From Planomicrobium sp. CPCC 101079 (lineage in GTDB: Bacteria > Bacillota > Bacilli > Bacillales_A > Planococcaceae): DNA of 64,000 nt. Location of the stretch: positions 1 to 64,000 of the forward strand of contig NZ_VOHC01000011.1 of the NCBI RefSeq assembly GCF_007859275.1. Reading direction: 5' to 3'. The translations under genes were made by a program, and so were the position numbers. Below the pieces are notes generated by a model that worked only from the letters and a program-made list of their open reading frames with translations, searched no databases and was not told where the DNA came from. How positions within the stretch are numbered: the first letter of the stretch is position 1; every line of letters starts with the position of its first letter. Below, piece by piece: positions 25,441-35,354 of the stretch.

Positions 25441-25995
25441 TCAGCGCCGGCCGATATCTTCGCCAACTTTATAGTCGCTGCTGCGGCGGTTGCTATCCTC
25501 GGGATTTTGATCAATGCTGCTGGTTTCGTAATCTGCCGGAATTTCATCGTATGGTTCTTCTGTGCGGACGACGAGCACATCACACTTGGCCGACCGGACG
25601 ATATGTTCTGAGACACTGCCGATCAAAAACCGTTCTACTGCATTTAATCCGGTAGCCCCACAAACAATCAAGTCCGCATTAACGCGCCCAGCAATATCTC
25701 TGGAAATAAGGGTTTTGGGAGAACCATAGTCGACTAATGTATTGACGCTTCGGACTCCCGCGTCCATCGCTTCTTTCTTGTAATTATCCAGCAAATCTTC
25801 TGCAAACCGTTGAGCGCGATCAGCAATCGAGCGGTCATAAGCTTCGATGGCCGCGAAGGACCGGGTGTCAATGATGTTTGCCAAATTTAAAGTTGCATTG
25901 TTTCTTTTTGCGATGCCGACCGATTTCTTGAAAGCCCATTCAGCTTCTTTTGACCCGTCTACCGCCACTAAGATTTGCGAATACTTTAAAGTCAT
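25441..25995 (-). CDS. Universal stress protein UspA family
   Basis: 184 aa: an ordinary UspA domain (1-147) with the ATP-binding loop G113-A-T-G116-x9-G126-S and an unusual acidic tail of about 35 residues ending YKVGEDIGRR, which is outside the domain. UspA proteins bind ATP and support survival under stress. Divergent from ald across a 313-bp spacer. RBS GGGAGG is present. Function of the tail is unknown. Confidence 0.85.
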   Translation of the reverse strand: MTLKYSQILVAVDGSKEAEWAFKKSVGIAKRNNATLNLANIIDTRSFAAIEAYDRSIADRAQRFAEDLLDNYKKEAMDAGVRSVNTLVDYGSPKTLISRDIAGRVNADLIVCGATGLNAVERFLIGSVSEHIVRSAKCDVLVVRTEEPYDEIPADYETSSIDQNPEDSNRRSSDYKVGEDIGRR

Positions 25996-26308
25996 AGCAC
26001 ATTCCTCCCTTTTTCTTGTATATAAAATTCGCTAGATGTTTGACCTGTTCCTTCTTTTTTGCCACTTTTTAAGGAGCTTTTTGTAAAAAGAAACGTATTT
26101 ACTATATCGATATAACTGAATTCGCAGAATGTCATACAAAAGCTTTCTGTGTTCTTTGGTGTATAAAGTTAGCATAAAGACAAACTTGCTTTGTTTTAAA
26201 ATAATTAAAGCGAAATTATGGAATATCTGATAAAATGGATTTGCTCTGTGATATTAAGCGTTTACATGTACATATTATTTTAAATTAATGTAATTGGAGG
26301 GTTTTGGA
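25996..26308. promoter_or_regulatory. Divergent uspA-ald intergenic region with cre-like site
   Basis: A 313-bp AT-rich spacer without an ORF. ATTAAGCGTTTACA at 26253-26266 matches the CcpA cre consensus TGWAANCGNTNWCA at 12 of 14 positions and lies about 45 nt before the ald start, so carbon-dependent control of ald is possible. No convincing -35/-10 pair for ald was found; several AT-rich hexamers compete. Confidence 0.4.
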
Positions 26309-27424
26309 ATGCGAATTGGTGTACCGACAGAAGTGAAAAACAACGAAAATCGCGTAGCGATGACACCAGCTGGAGTTGTCAACTTAGCGCTTTACGGCCA
26401 TGAAGTGTTTATCCAAGCAGGAGCAGGTCTAGGCTCAGGCTTTACAGATGAAGATTATAAAGAGGCAGGGGCGCATATTGTGCCAGCTGCAGAAGAAGCT
26501 TGGGCTCAGGAAATGATTATGAAAGTGAAAGAGCCGGTTTCTTCTGAATATGGCTATTTCCGGGAAGGGATGATTTTGTTCACTTATCTTCATCTAGCTC
26601 CAGAACCGGAATTAACAAAAGCGCTGCTTGATGCAAAAGTGATCGGCATTGCTTACGAAACGGTTCAGCTTCCGAACAACACGTTGCCGCTCTTGACGCC
26701 AATGAGCGAAGTAGCCGGCAAAATGTCAACGCAGATCGGCGCGCAATTCCTGGAGAAAATCCACGGCGGCGGCGGAATTTTGCTTGGGGGCATTCCAGGT
26801 GTTTCCCGCGGCAAAGTAACAGTAATCGGCGGCGGTGTCGCTGGTACGCACGCAGCAAAAGTTGCAGTCGGCATGGGCGCGAATGTGACGATTCTGGACT
26901 TGAATCCAGATCGCCTTCGCCAATTGGACGACTTGTTCGGGCAAGATGTACAGACGCTTATTTCAAATCCGTTCAATATCGCGGATTCAGTAAAAGAATC
27001 GGATTTAGTGGTAGGGGCTGTATTGATTCCAGGAGCGAAAGCGCCTAAATTAGTGACGGAAGAAATGATCAAGTCGATGAAACCGGGGTCAGTGGTCGTT
27101 GACATCGCCATCGACCAAGGCGGAATTTTTGAAACGAGTGACCGCATCACCACTCATGATAACCCGACTTATCTGAAACACGAGGTTGTCCACTATGCCG
27201 TAGCAAATATGCCAGGAGCGGTTCCGCGCACGTCAACAATCGGTTTGACGAATGTAACGGTTCCATATGCTGTGCAAATTGCTAACAAAGGCTTTAAAGA
27301 AGCCATTCTTCAAAACGAAGCGCTGAAAAAAGGCGTGAACACGTATGAAGGCTATGTAACATATAAAGCTGTGGCGGACGATCAAGGTTTGGACTATAAA
27401 TCAGTTGACGAATTGTTGGCATAA
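26309..27424 (+). CDS. ald: Alanine dehydrogenase
   Basis: 371 aa, full length for Ald, which interconverts L-alanine and pyruvate plus ammonia with NAD. N-terminal [17 protein letters not shown], catalytic lysine/histidine region KVKEP and TYLHLAPE, and NAD motif [15 protein letters not shown] are visible. ATG 26309 has GGAGGG upstream; the five-codon extension to TTG 26294 is rejected. Monocistronic with a strong terminator. In Bacillus it is needed for alanine use. Confidence 0.96.
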   Translation: MRIGVPTEVKNNENRVAMTPAGVVNLALYGHEVFIQAGAGLGSGFTDEDYKEAGAHIVPAAEEAWAQEMIMKVKEPVSSEYGYFREGMILFTYLHLAPEPELTKALLDAKVIGIAYETVQLPNNTLPLLTPMSEVAGKMSTQIGAQFLEKIHGGGGILLGGIPGVSRGKVTVIGGGVAGTHAAKVAVGMGANVTILDLNPDRLRQLDDLFGQDVQTLISNPFNIADSVKESDLVVGAVLIPGAKAPKLVTEEMIKSMKPGSVVVDIAIDQGGIFETSDRITTHDNPTYLKHEVVHYAVANMPGAVPRTSTIGLTNVTVPYAVQIANKGFKEAILQNEALKKGVNTYEGYVTYKAVADDQGLDYKSVDELLA

Positions 27425-27426
27425 TT

Positions 27427-27463
27427 AAAAAGGCGGTTCCGGATTTTCCGGAACCGCCTTTTT
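27427..27463. terminator. Bidirectional terminator
   Basis: Perfect stem AAAGGCGGTTCCGG / CCGGAACCGCCTTT, loop ATTTT, T5; between convergent ald and the M24 peptidase. Confidence 0.9.
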
Positions 27464-27466
27464 ATG

Positions 27467-28558
27467 CTATAAAATTTGCAGCTCTTTCGGGAATTTCGTC
27501 AACACTTCAACGCCGTCTGCAGTCACTGCGACATCATCTTCGATGCGCACGCCGACTTTGCCTGGAACATAAACACCGGGTTCAATCGTGAAGACCATGC
27601 CAGCTTCCATCATCATGCTGTTCGATCCATGCAACGACGGGAATTCATGCACGGAAATGCCCAGCCCATGGCCGAGGCGATGCGTAAAGAACTCGCCATA
27701 ACCAGCGTCTTCAATAACTTGACGCGCCGTCCGGTCCAGTTCGGCAGCCGTGATGCCCGGTTTAACGGCATTGACCGCTGCCAGTTCAGCTTGCAGCACC
27801 ACATCATAAACCGCTTTTTGTTCTTCGTTAGGCTCACCGAATGCCACTGTGCGGGTGATGTCAGAGCAGTAGCCTTTATGGACAACGCCAAGGTCAAATA
27901 ACACCAGATCGCCTTTTTGGATTTTGCGGTCGCCAGTCTTGCCGTGCGGCGATGCCGCTTTTGGTCCACTTAGAACGGTAGTGTCGAACGACATATGCGT
28001 TACGCCACGTTTCTTGAGGGCTAGTTCGATTTCTGTCATCACTTCGATTTCCGTGATGCCTTCTTTAATGGCTTTCGTGCCGATTTCGATGGCGTAATCA
28101 GCAAGCGCTGCCGCTTCACGCAAAATCTGAAGTTCCGTTTCGTCTTTTATGACGCGGAATGCATTGATTTGTTCATCCAATTGGACAAACTCCAAACCGC
28201 CGAACAAAGCGATCAAGGTTTCATAGCGATCAACCGTCATATGCGATTTTTCTATCGCTAGCTTGCTAAGAGATACACCACGGTTCGATGCGGTGCGGTG
28301 GAGAACTTCCATCGCATTTTCCGTATCAACATGTCCGACTATATCACTGCTCCATCCGGCGTTTTTAGCGTCCGGAATCTCCATTTGCGGACAAATAAGA
28401 AACGGTTCAGCTTCTTGAAACACCATGACGCCAAGCAGGCGTTCATGCGGATTGCTTTTGAATCCGCTGAGATAAAAGACATTGTCCGGATTCGTAATAA
28501 ACGCCGCATCAATTGATTGTTCTTTCAAATAACTTTGCAATTGCTGGATTTTCTTCAT
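27467..28558 (-). CDS. Xaa-Pro dipeptidase/aminopeptidase (M24)
   Basis: 363-aa pita-bread metallopeptidase. Creatinase-like N-domain (1-125) and catalytic domain with the five metal ligands: LFDLGVVHKGYCSDITRT (two Asp), HRLGHGLG (His), FTIEPG (Glu) and RIEDD (Glu). Cleaves dipeptides or N-termini with proline in second position in the cytoplasm. Similar to the B. subtilis PapA/YkvY type proteins. RBS GGGAGGT. Divergent from ytkL. Confidence 0.9.
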   Translation of the reverse strand: MKKIQQLQSYLKEQSIDAAFITNPDNVFYLSGFKSNPHERLLGVMVFQEAEPFLICPQMEIPDAKNAGWSSDIVGHVDTENAMEVLHRTASNRGVSLSKLAIEKSHMTVDRYETLIALFGGLEFVQLDEQINAFRVIKDETELQILREAAALADYAIEIGTKAIKEGITEIEVMTEIELALKKRGVTHMSFDTTVLSGPKAASPHGKTGDRKIQKGDLVLFDLGVVHKGYCSDITRTVAFGEPNEEQKAVYDVVLQAELAAVNAVKPGITAAELDRTARQVIEDAGYGEFFTHRLGHGLGISVHEFPSLHGSNSMMMEAGMVFTIEPGVYVPGKVGVRIEDDVAVTADGVEVLTKFPKELQIL

Positions 28559-28650
28559 ATGTATTACCTCCCTTATATGTGTAGCTTATCAAAGTTCAGG
28601 GTATATGACAGCTAGAAATGGTTTAGACAAACCAAAACTGGAGGGATTTT

Positions 28651-29331
28651 ATGCAAGTTTCATACCACGGACATTCTATTGTAAAAATCAAAACCGGAAA
28701 CTATACCATCTTGATCGATCCGTTCATTACAGGGAACGGACTGACGGATCTGCAAGTGGAAAATGAAAAACCAGATGCCATTCTGTTGACGCACGCACAT
28801 AACGACCACGTCGGAGACACGCTTGAACTGGCATCCAATAGCGGCGCCACCGTAGTGGCGCCGGTAGAACTTGCTAACTATCTGGGAAGCAAAGGGCTGA
28901 ACACGGTCGGCATGAACCTCGGCGGTGCAAAAGAATTTGAATTCGGCACTGTGAAATTTACAAAAGCTTTCCATAGTTCATCGTATACGTCGGAAGAAGA
29001 CGGCGTCATTTACGGCGGAATGCCTGCGGGTATTTTGTTCAAAGCGGAAGGGAAAACGATTTACCATGCAGGAGACACCGAAGTGTTCGGTGATATGGAA
29101 ATCATCGGCAAGATGAACGCCATTGATTTGGCATTTGTGCCGATCGGCGACTTTTTTACAATGGGGCCGGAAGACGCAGCTTATGCCGTCAGCCTGTTAA
29201 ACCCGAAAACGGTAGTGCCGATCCACTACAACACCTTCCCGCCAATCAATCAAGATCCCGAACAGTTCAAGAAGCTGGTCGAACAAGCGGAAGTCAACGT
29301 CCTGCAAGTCGGAGGGGTAATTGATATTTAA
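28651..29331 (+). CDS. ytkL: UPF0173 metallo-beta-lactamase-fold hydrolase YtkL
   Basis: 226 aa, length typical of UPF0173. The metal motif [11 protein letters not shown] (HxHxDH) is complete, with further ligands in YHAGDTE and [10 protein letters not shown] predicted metal-dependent hydrolase of unknown substrate, syntenic with B. subtilis ytkL. RBS TGGAGGG; followed by its own terminator. Confidence 0.93.
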   Translation: MQVSYHGHSIVKIKTGNYTILIDPFITGNGLTDLQVENEKPDAILLTHAHNDHVGDTLELASNSGATVVAPVELANYLGSKGLNTVGMNLGGAKEFEFGTVKFTKAFHSSSYTSEEDGVIYGGMPAGILFKAEGKTIYHAGDTEVFGDMEIIGKMNAIDLAFVPIGDFFTMGPEDAAYAVSLLNPKTVVPIHYNTFPPINQDPEQFKKLVEQAEVNVLQVGGVIDI

Positions 29332-29334
29332 ACG

Positions 29335-29368
29335 AAAAAACCGAAGAGGGTTCCCTTTTCGGTTTTTT
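29335..29368 (+). terminator. Terminator after ytkL
   Basis: Stem AAAACCGAA(GAGGG)/(CCC)TTTTCGGTTTT with a 2-nt loop and T6. Confidence 0.85.
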
Positions 29369-29430
29369 GATTTGCGTTGCACACTTTCAATGACCCTCCA
29401 AAATCGGCGACTTCGCTTTTATTGCGGATA

Positions 29431-29439
29431 TGGTACACT
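29431..29439 (+). promoter_or_regulatory. Extended -10 promoter of ytoI
   Basis: TGG-TACACT (29431-29439), about 36 nt before the start; -35 is poor. Confidence 0.5.
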
Positions 29440-29474
29440 TATAGGACAGGAAAGCAGAGGGAATGGGTGAAGTT

Positions 29475-30782
29475 ATGGCAACAAAACACGAGCAAATACT
29501 CGGCTATATCGAGAAGCTGGCGGTCGGCGAGAAAATCTCGGTCCGGCGCATAGCGAAGGAATTGCATGTCAGCGAAGGGACGGCTTACAGGGCGATCAAA
29601 GAAGCGGAGACCAAGAGGCTTGTTTCTACGATAGAACGGGTGGGGACCATCCGAATTGAACGGAAAAAGAAAGAAAACATCGAGCGGCTGACTTATGCAG
29701 AGATTGTCAATATCGTGGACGGCCAAGTGCTGGGAGGCCGGGCCGGACTTCATAAATCACTGACGAAATTTGTCATCGGCGCCATGCAGCTTGATGATAT
29801 GATGCGCTATACTGAAGCGGGCAACTTGCTGATTGTCGGCAATCGGCTGAAAGCGCAGGAATACGCCCTCCGGGCAGGAGCGGCAGTGCTTGTGACAGGC
29901 GGGTTCGACCCGACCGACACGGTCAAAGATTTGGCAGACCAATTTGAGCTGCCGGTCATCTCGACAAGCTACGACACCTTTACAGTCGCGACAATGATCA
30001 ACCGGGCCATTTACGACCAGTTGATCAAAAAAGAGATCTTGCTCATTGAAGATATTCTAATCCCGTTGGAAAACACCGCTGTCCTGCATTTTAAAGAAAC
30101 GATCAGCCGCTATAATGAGCTGAATGCAGAAACTACTCATGGAGGATTTCCAGTGGTCGACGAAAACCAGAAATTGATCGGCATCATTACCTCCCGGGAC
30201 GTGCTTGGCCATGAACCAAAGGAAACAATCGAAAAAGTGATGACAAAAGACCCCATCACGGTATCGCTGCAGACAAGCGTTGCGGCAGCCGGCCACCGCA
30301 TGATCTGGGAAGGCATCGATTTGCTGCCGGTCACCGATGACCACGGCTATTTAAAAGGCGTCATCAGCCGCCAAGATGTCCTAAAAGCCATCCAAACCGC
30401 CCAGCGCCAGCCGCAGCAAGGCGAGACGATCGATGATATCATCAAAAGCCAGCTTCGCCTGCAGCCGTCGGACAAGCTGACATTGGAGTTCCGTGTAACG
30501 CCGCAAATGACCAATGCATACGGATCAATGTCTTACGGAGCATATACCACCATTTTAGCGGAAGCTGGAGCTACTGCACTGAAGACGAAAAACCGCAAAG
30601 ACAGCGTCTTGGAGAACTTGGCGGTCTACTTTTTAAAACCCGTCCAGCATGATTCCGTCATGCTGGTGCGTCCGGTTATTTTAGACATCACCAGAAAGTC
30701 GGCAAAAGTGGATATTGAAGTGTCGTTTGAAAACGAAATTGTCGGCAAAGCGCTGCTGACGTTCCAGCTTTTAGATCGTTAA
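29475..30782 (+). CDS. ytoI: HTH-DRTGG-CBS-hotdog protein YtoI
   Basis: 435 aa with four modules: an N-terminal winged HTH (about 1-65; KISVRRIAKELHVSEGTAYRAIK), a DRTGG domain (about 70-180), a CBS pair (about 190-310; GIITSRDVLG and GVISRQDVLK), and a C-terminal hotdog/thioesterase-like domain (about 330-435). The B. subtilis ortholog YtoI is functionally undefined; CBS domains suggest adenine-nucleotide sensing. ATG 29475 is favoured over 29463 by comparison with the family N-terminus (MATKHEQIL). The neighbour ytpI is convergent. Confidence 0.88.
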   Translation: MATKHEQILGYIEKLAVGEKISVRRIAKELHVSEGTAYRAIKEAETKRLVSTIERVGTIRIERKKKENIERLTYAEIVNIVDGQVLGGRAGLHKSLTKFVIGAMQLDDMMRYTEAGNLLIVGNRLKAQEYALRAGAAVLVTGGFDPTDTVKDLADQFELPVISTSYDTFTVATMINRAIYDQLIKKEILLIEDILIPLENTAVLHFKETISRYNELNAETTHGGFPVVDENQKLIGIITSRDVLGHEPKETIEKVMTKDPITVSLQTSVAAAGHRMIWEGIDLLPVTDDHGYLKGVISRQDVLKAIQTAQRQPQQGETIDDIIKSQLRLQPSDKLTLEFRVTPQMTNAYGSMSYGAYTTILAEAGATALKTKNRKDSVLENLAVYFLKPVQHDSVMLVRPVILDITRKSAKVDIEVSFENEIVGKALLTFQLLDR

Positions 30783-30818
30783 AGCCAATAAAAAAACCCT
30801 CCTGGCTAGGAGAGCAGT

Positions 30819-31130
30819 TTATTTGTTCAGCCGCGTTTCTTCATCTAGGAACGAACGGTAATGCTTGGCTGCTTTGAAGTTATAGACGATCAAACCTATC
30901 CCGAGAATGATGAAAATACCAGCGACGATATAGGTTACAACTGTATGGAAAAGCAACAGCTGATTGATGCCGAAAAACACGATGAAGCTGCCGAGAGCCA
31001 TGGATGCCATAGCAGCATACCAATTTTTACGGATTGGCAAAGACGTACGGAACTGCTTTGTTTTATAATAGAAATAAAACACAAACGAAAAAGTAATCAA
31101 AAGCACACTCAAAAACACAAATATATTCAT
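30819..31130 (-). CDS. ytpI: YtpI-like membrane protein
   Basis: 103 aa with three hydrophobic helices (about 3-22, 40-60, 66-88) and a short charged C-terminus (KHYRSFLDEETRLNK). YtpI family, function unknown. ATG 31130 lies 6 nt after AGGAGG; a 7-codon upstream extension is rejected. Convergent with ytoI and divergent from nrnA, as in B. subtilis. Only a weak hairpin (about 30790-30820) separates it from ytoI. Confidence 0.85.
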   Translation of the reverse strand: MNIFVFLSVLLITFSFVFYFYYKTKQFRTSLPIRKNWYAAMASMALGSFIVFFGINQLLLFHTVVTYIVAGIFIILGIGLIVYNFKAAKHYRSFLDEETRLNK

Positions 31131-31222
31131 AGGGAACCTCCTGTATTCCAAAACTCATTCTTATTGTACTAGAAATAGATGAAATTGCGAATGGATTTCC
31201 CAAGATGCAGAGGAGCATACAC

Positions 31223-32161
31223 GTGAACAGTCAAATCATCGACACAATTAAACAATTCGATACCATCATCATCCACCGGCATGTGCGTCCGGACCCGGAT
31301 GCATACGGTTCCCAAATGGGCTTGAAGTACCTGCTGCAGCATAATTACCCGAACAAGCGGATATTGGCCGCTGGAGAACATGATTTCACATTGGACTTTC
31401 TTGATTTTCCGGATAAAGTGGAAGACGCGGATTTCGAAAACGCTTTGGTGATTGTCACAGACACCGCAAACACCGAACGGGTAGATGACCAGCGTTATGA
31501 GAAAGGCGCAAAAGTAATCAAAATTGACCACCATCCAAATGACGATGTTTACGGAGATATTGTCTGGGTGGACATAACGGCAAGTTCAGCTTCAGAGTTG
31601 GTATATGAACTGTTTACATATGGGCGTGACCATGAAAATTGGCAGCTTTCTAACGCTGCGGCACGGCTTTTATATGCGGGGATAGTAGGGGATACGGGAC
31701 GTTTCCTATTCCCGAGCGCGACACAAAAAACATTCGAAATTGCTGGCGAACTCATCAAATACGAGTTTGACCGTACGGCATTGTACAATGGCATGTATGA
31801 AATGGAGCGCAATTTGCTTCATTTGCAAGGCTATATCTACCAAAACTTTAAAATGGATAAAAGCGGAGCGGCTTACGTCAAAATCACTTTGGACATTTTA
31901 CAGGAATTTGGCGTGACCGCGACTGAAACCTCTTTGCTGGTCGGCTCTCTGGGCAATGTTAAAGGCTTGAAGGCGTGGGTCATCTTTATAGAAGAAGAAA
32001 CGGAGATTCGTGTGCGCCTTCGTTCAAAAGGGCCGATCATCAACGGATTAGCAAAAGAATTTGGCGGCGGCGGGCATCCGATGGCTTCTGGTGCTACAGC
32101 TTATTCATGGGAAGAAGCTGACCGCGTTGTCGAGAGACTGATTGAAATTTGTTCATCATGA
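31223..32161 (+). CDS. nrnA: Oligoribonuclease/pAp phosphatase NrnA
   Basis: 312-aa DHH-DHHA1 phosphoesterase. Metal motifs HRHVRPDPDAYGS, VTDTAN, DHH in KIDHHPND, and DHHA1 signature GGGGHPMASGA. It degrades nanoRNAs (2-5 nt) and dephosphorylates 3'-phosphoadenosine 5'-phosphate. GTG 31223 is the likely start: AGAGGAG sits 7 nt upstream and length equals the B. subtilis protein; ATG 31205 lacks a Shine-Dalgarno. Next to dnaE; the sporulation genes ytrH/ytrI that separate them in B. subtilis are absent. Confidence 0.93.
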   Translation: MNSQIIDTIKQFDTIIIHRHVRPDPDAYGSQMGLKYLLQHNYPNKRILAAGEHDFTLDFLDFPDKVEDADFENALVIVTDTANTERVDDQRYEKGAKVIKIDHHPNDDVYGDIVWVDITASSASELVYELFTYGRDHENWQLSNAAARLLYAGIVGDTGRFLFPSATQKTFEIAGELIKYEFDRTALYNGMYEMERNLLHLQGYIYQNFKMDKSGAAYVKITLDILQEFGVTATETSLLVGSLGNVKGLKAWVIFIEEETEIRVRLRSKGPIINGLAKEFGGGGHPMASGATAYSWEEADRVVERLIEICSS

Positions 32162-32177
32162 AAAAGGAGGGATCCAG

Positions 32178-35100
32178 TTGTCCATGGTTTATCCGCATAT
32201 AAGCACGTCGGCTGATTTGCTGAAAAGCACGGTGCGCCTAGACGAACTTTTCCCTTTTATTGTGGAACAAGGCGCGGCTTCGATTGCGATCGTCAATACG
32301 AAATTGTACGGGATTCTTCCATTTTGGGAAGCGTGCCACCGTGCCGGCATCCATGGGGTTATCGGCTTTTCGACATTCATTGAATTTGAAGAGCAGGCGT
32401 TTCCCGTTGTGCTTTATGCCAAAACGAATGAAGGCTACAGCAACTTGCTGAAAATTTCAAGTGCCCTGGCGACGCGTGATAAAAAAGCCGTTCCTGAACA
32501 ATGGCTGAAAGCATATAAGAATGGCTTGGTTTGCGTTGTGCCAAACAAGGTAGATTGGGTGCTTACTGATCGGGCTCCGGCTTTTCATTATATTAAATCC
32601 ATTTTTGGCAGCGATTGTTTTGGCAGCGTAGAACGTCCGGGCGGAGAAAGGTCTCCTGAAGAAGCTGCATTTTTACAATCATGCCAAGAAGCGGGAATGG
32701 CCATTATAGCGACACAAGAAAGCCGCTATTTGAAGGAGCAGGATGCTTTTGCGTTTGAAGTAGCTTCTGCCATCGGCCAAGGATTAAAGCTGAACGATCC
32801 ACAGCGTGAACGCCCCGCACATACAAAAGCGTATGTCCCGGCTGCCGAAGAATTCCGCGCTTGGTTTTCAGACCAGCCGGAATGGCTGGAGCAAACTGCT
32901 CGCTTGCTCGAAAGCTGCCAAGTCACAATTCCGATGAACCGGCAATTGCTGCCGGTCTTTCCGTTAGAAAAAAACATCGACCGTGCCGATTATATAGCTG
33001 GACTCTGCAAAAAAGGCCTGGCTGAACGCATTTCCAATTATTCAAGTGCTTATACAGAACGCTTGAACTATGAACTATCGGTCATCAGCAAAATGGGCTA
33101 TATCGATTATTTTCTGATCGTTTCAGATTTCATGAAATTTGCCCGGGACAATGACATTTTAACCGGTCCCGGACGGGGATCGTCGGCAAGTTCGCTCGTC
33201 GCTTTTTCGCTGCGCATTACCGACGTTGACCCGCTCGAGCACGGTTTGTTGTTTGAACGCTTTTTAAATCCGGAACGGGTTACGCTGCCGGATATCGATA
33301 TTGACTTTGCGGATTACCGGCGCCACGAAGTGGTGGAATATGTAGCACGGAAATACGGAGAAGCACGCACGGCGCAAATTATTACCTTTGGCACGTTATC
33401 GGCAAAAGCAGTCGCACGTGATACAGCGCGTGTATTCGGTTTTGAGGCAGAAGAGCTTGAAGCCATTTCAAAAATGATTCCGAACCGCCCGGGCACGACA
33501 TTGAAATCGGCTTTGAAAGAATCCACTCAATTGAACAATTGGATTGTTGAAAAAGAAGAACGGAAAACGTGGTTCAAAACCGCATTAAGGCTGGAAGGTT
33601 TGCCGCGCCATGCTTCGACGCATGCGGCGGGAGTCATTTTAAGCCCGACTCCGCTAGTTGATCAGGTGCCGATAGAAAAAGGGCATGAAGGGATTTTTAT
33701 CACCCAGTGGCCGATGCAGGAACTAGAAGCAATCGGTTTGTTGAAAATGGATTTTCTCGGTCTTCGGAATTTAACGATTCTCGAACAAATACGGCGCTTG
33801 GTGCAGTTCGATAAGAAAGAGCGGATCGATTATCGGAAACTGCCGTTGACCGATCCAGAAACCTTCTCTTCCTTGGCCCGTGGAGATACAACCGGCGTTT
33901 TCCAATTAGAATCCGATGGCATGCGGCGGGCGCTGAAAGACATCCGGCCGACTGCATTTGGCGACATTGTCGCTGTCAATGCATTGTTCCGCCCTGGTCC
34001 AATGGAGTTTATCCATTTGTATGCTAAACGCAAGCATAAGAAAGAAAAGGTTGTTTATGTCCATCCCATACTGGAGCCGATCCTAAAAGAAACGCATGGC
34101 GTCATTGTCTATCAGGAGCAAATCATGCAGATTGCGGCTGCCATGGCGGGTTTTTCATATGGAGAAGCGGATTTGCTGCGGCGGGCGGTCAGCAAAAAGA
34201 AACGGGAAATCCTGGACGAAGAACGGCTTCATTTTGTCCGTGGAGCTTTAGCGAAAGGCTTTTCGGAAGCAGCTGCGACAGCGGTCTATGATTTGATTGT
34301 CCGCTTTGCTGATTACGGCTTTCCGAAAAGCCATGCCGTTGCCTACAGCATGATTTCTTATCAATTGGCGTATATGAAAACCCATTACGCCGTTTACTTT
34401 TACGCAGCCCTTTTGTCGACAAATGCCGGCAATGCGGAAAAGACAAAACAATTGTTGCATGAAATAAAAGAAAAAAAGATCCCGATTCTGCCTCCGTCAG
34501 TCCAAAAGAGCAATGGCTCTTTTACAGTCGAAAATGGTAAAATCCGCATCGGCTTAAGTTCGGTGAAAGGAGTCTCTGCCACTGTCATAAAAGCGCTTTT
34601 GGCAGCGCGAAAAGAAGGGCCATTCAGCAGCATGTTCCATATTGCCGAACGGATTTCCGCCATCCACTTTACGCGGAAAGCGTTTGAACCATTGATCAAA
34701 GCAGGGGCGCTTGACGATTTTGAGCTAGACCGCGGGGTCCTGTTAGCTTCGCTTGACAGCGCAGTCAAACATGCGGAATTGGTGAAACCGGACGAAGAGC
34801 CAGGGCTTTTTGATGACATGGGAACGAGCTTCATGAAACCGAAATACGCCCAGGCTTCCCCAATCCCGGAAAACTTGAAATTGGATTTTGAAAAAGACGT
34901 TCTCGGATTTTATTTGTCTCCTCATCCTATTGAAAGCGAGAAGGAAAAACGCGACAAGCCTTACGCTGATTTGAATGGGTTGAAAAAACGGCGGGATAAA
35001 GAATTGGTCACTGTACTTGGCGTGGTTGAGGATATCAAACGAATCCGGACGAAAAAAGGCGATGCTATGGCTTTCGTAACATTGCAGGACGAAACGGGAC

Positions 35101-35240
35101 CGGCTTCCCTCACTCTTTTTCCAGTAGAATACGCGAAATACAATGCATTGCTGGAACCGCACGCCATGCTGGAAGTGCGGGGCATTATCGAAAACCGCAA
35201 CCAGCAAATCGCCATAATATGTAAATCAATTTCTACTTGA
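32178..35240 (+). CDS. dnaE: DNA polymerase III subunit alpha DnaE (short form)
   Basis: 1020-aa C-family polymerase, the Gram-positive DnaE that extends primers before PolC takes over. Palm carboxylates are in LPDIDIDFADYRR; fingers motif VYQEQIM and the HhH and OB regions follow. The N-terminal PHP domain is degenerate: the paired histidines of the metal site (HxH) are replaced by PHIST. The protein ends right after the OB fold and is about 90 residues shorter than B. subtilis DnaE (about 1115). TTG 32178 is chosen because GGAGG is 7 nt upstream; ATG 32184 is the alternative. Overlaps no gene but follows nrnA by 16 bp. Confidence 0.92.
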   Translation: MSMVYPHISTSADLLKSTVRLDELFPFIVEQGAASIAIVNTKLYGILPFWEACHRAGIHGVIGFSTFIEFEEQAFPVVLYAKTNEGYSNLLKISSALATRDKKAVPEQWLKAYKNGLVCVVPNKVDWVLTDRAPAFHYIKSIFGSDCFGSVERPGGERSPEEAAFLQSCQEAGMAIIATQESRYLKEQDAFAFEVASAIGQGLKLNDPQRERPAHTKAYVPAAEEFRAWFSDQPEWLEQTARLLESCQVTIPMNRQLLPVFPLEKNIDRADYIAGLCKKGLAERISNYSSAYTERLNYELSVISKMGYIDYFLIVSDFMKFARDNDILTGPGRGSSASSLVAFSLRITDVDPLEHGLLFERFLNPERVTLPDIDIDFADYRRHEVVEYVARKYGEARTAQIITFGTLSAKAVARDTARVFGFEAEELEAISKMIPNRPGTTLKSALKESTQLNNWIVEKEERKTWFKTALRLEGLPRHASTHAAGVILSPTPLVDQVPIEKGHEGIFITQWPMQELEAIGLLKMDFLGLRNLTILEQIRRLVQFDKKERIDYRKLPLTDPETFSSLARGDTTGVFQLESDGMRRALKDIRPTAFGDIVAVNALFRPGPMEFIHLYAKRKHKKEKVVYVHPILEPILKETHGVIVYQEQIMQIAAAMAGFSYGEADLLRRAVSKKKREILDEERLHFVRGALAKGFSEAAATAVYDLIVRFADYGFPKSHAVAYSMISYQLAYMKTHYAVYFYAALLSTNAGNAEKTKQLLHEIKEKKIPILPPSVQKSNGSFTVENGKIRIGLSSVKGVSATVIKALLAARKEGPFSSMFHIAERISAIHFTRKAFEPLIKAGALDDFELDRGVLLASLDSAVKHAELVKPDEEPGLFDDMGTSFMKPKYAQASPIPENLKLDFEKDVLGFYLSPHPIESEKEKRDKPYADLNGLKKRRDKELVTVLGVVEDIKRIRTKKGDAMAFVTLQDETGPASLTLFPVEYAKYNALLEPHAMLEVRGIIENRNQQIAIICKSIST

Positions 35241-35275
35241 CTGCTTTTCTGAAAAGAAAAGCAGTTTTTTCTTTA
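35239..35275 (+). terminator. Terminator after dnaE
   Basis: Stem ACTGCTTTTCT / AGAAAAGCAGT with loop GAAA and T6, overlapping the dnaE stop codon. Confidence 0.88.
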
Positions 35276-35300
35276 CGGAAACCGAAAAGTTTTGTATCCT
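35272..35300 (+). promoter_or_regulatory. SigA-type promoter of the gntR-accD-accA operon
   Basis: TTTACG (35272-35277), 17-nt spacer, TATCCT (35295-35300); places the transcription start just before the palindromic operator. Confidence 0.5.
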
Positions 35301-35310
35301 AGTCAATATG

Positions 35311-35325
35311 AGTGGTCAGACCACT
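35311..35325. promoter_or_regulatory. Palindromic FadR/GntR-type operator
   Basis: AGTGGTCAGACCACT is a perfect 15-bp palindrome with core TGGTCNGACCA, the pattern bound by FadR-subfamily GntR regulators. It lies between the promoter and the start of such a regulator gene, so autoregulation of the acc operon is likely. Confidence 0.78.
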
Positions 35326-35354
35326 TTCTAAAAAATGGAAGATAAGGAGCGACC

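Noticed and set aside
30790..30820. Terminator between ytoI and ytpI
   Set aside because: Only a 5-bp stem (CTCCT/AGGAG) and no T run; too weak to call.
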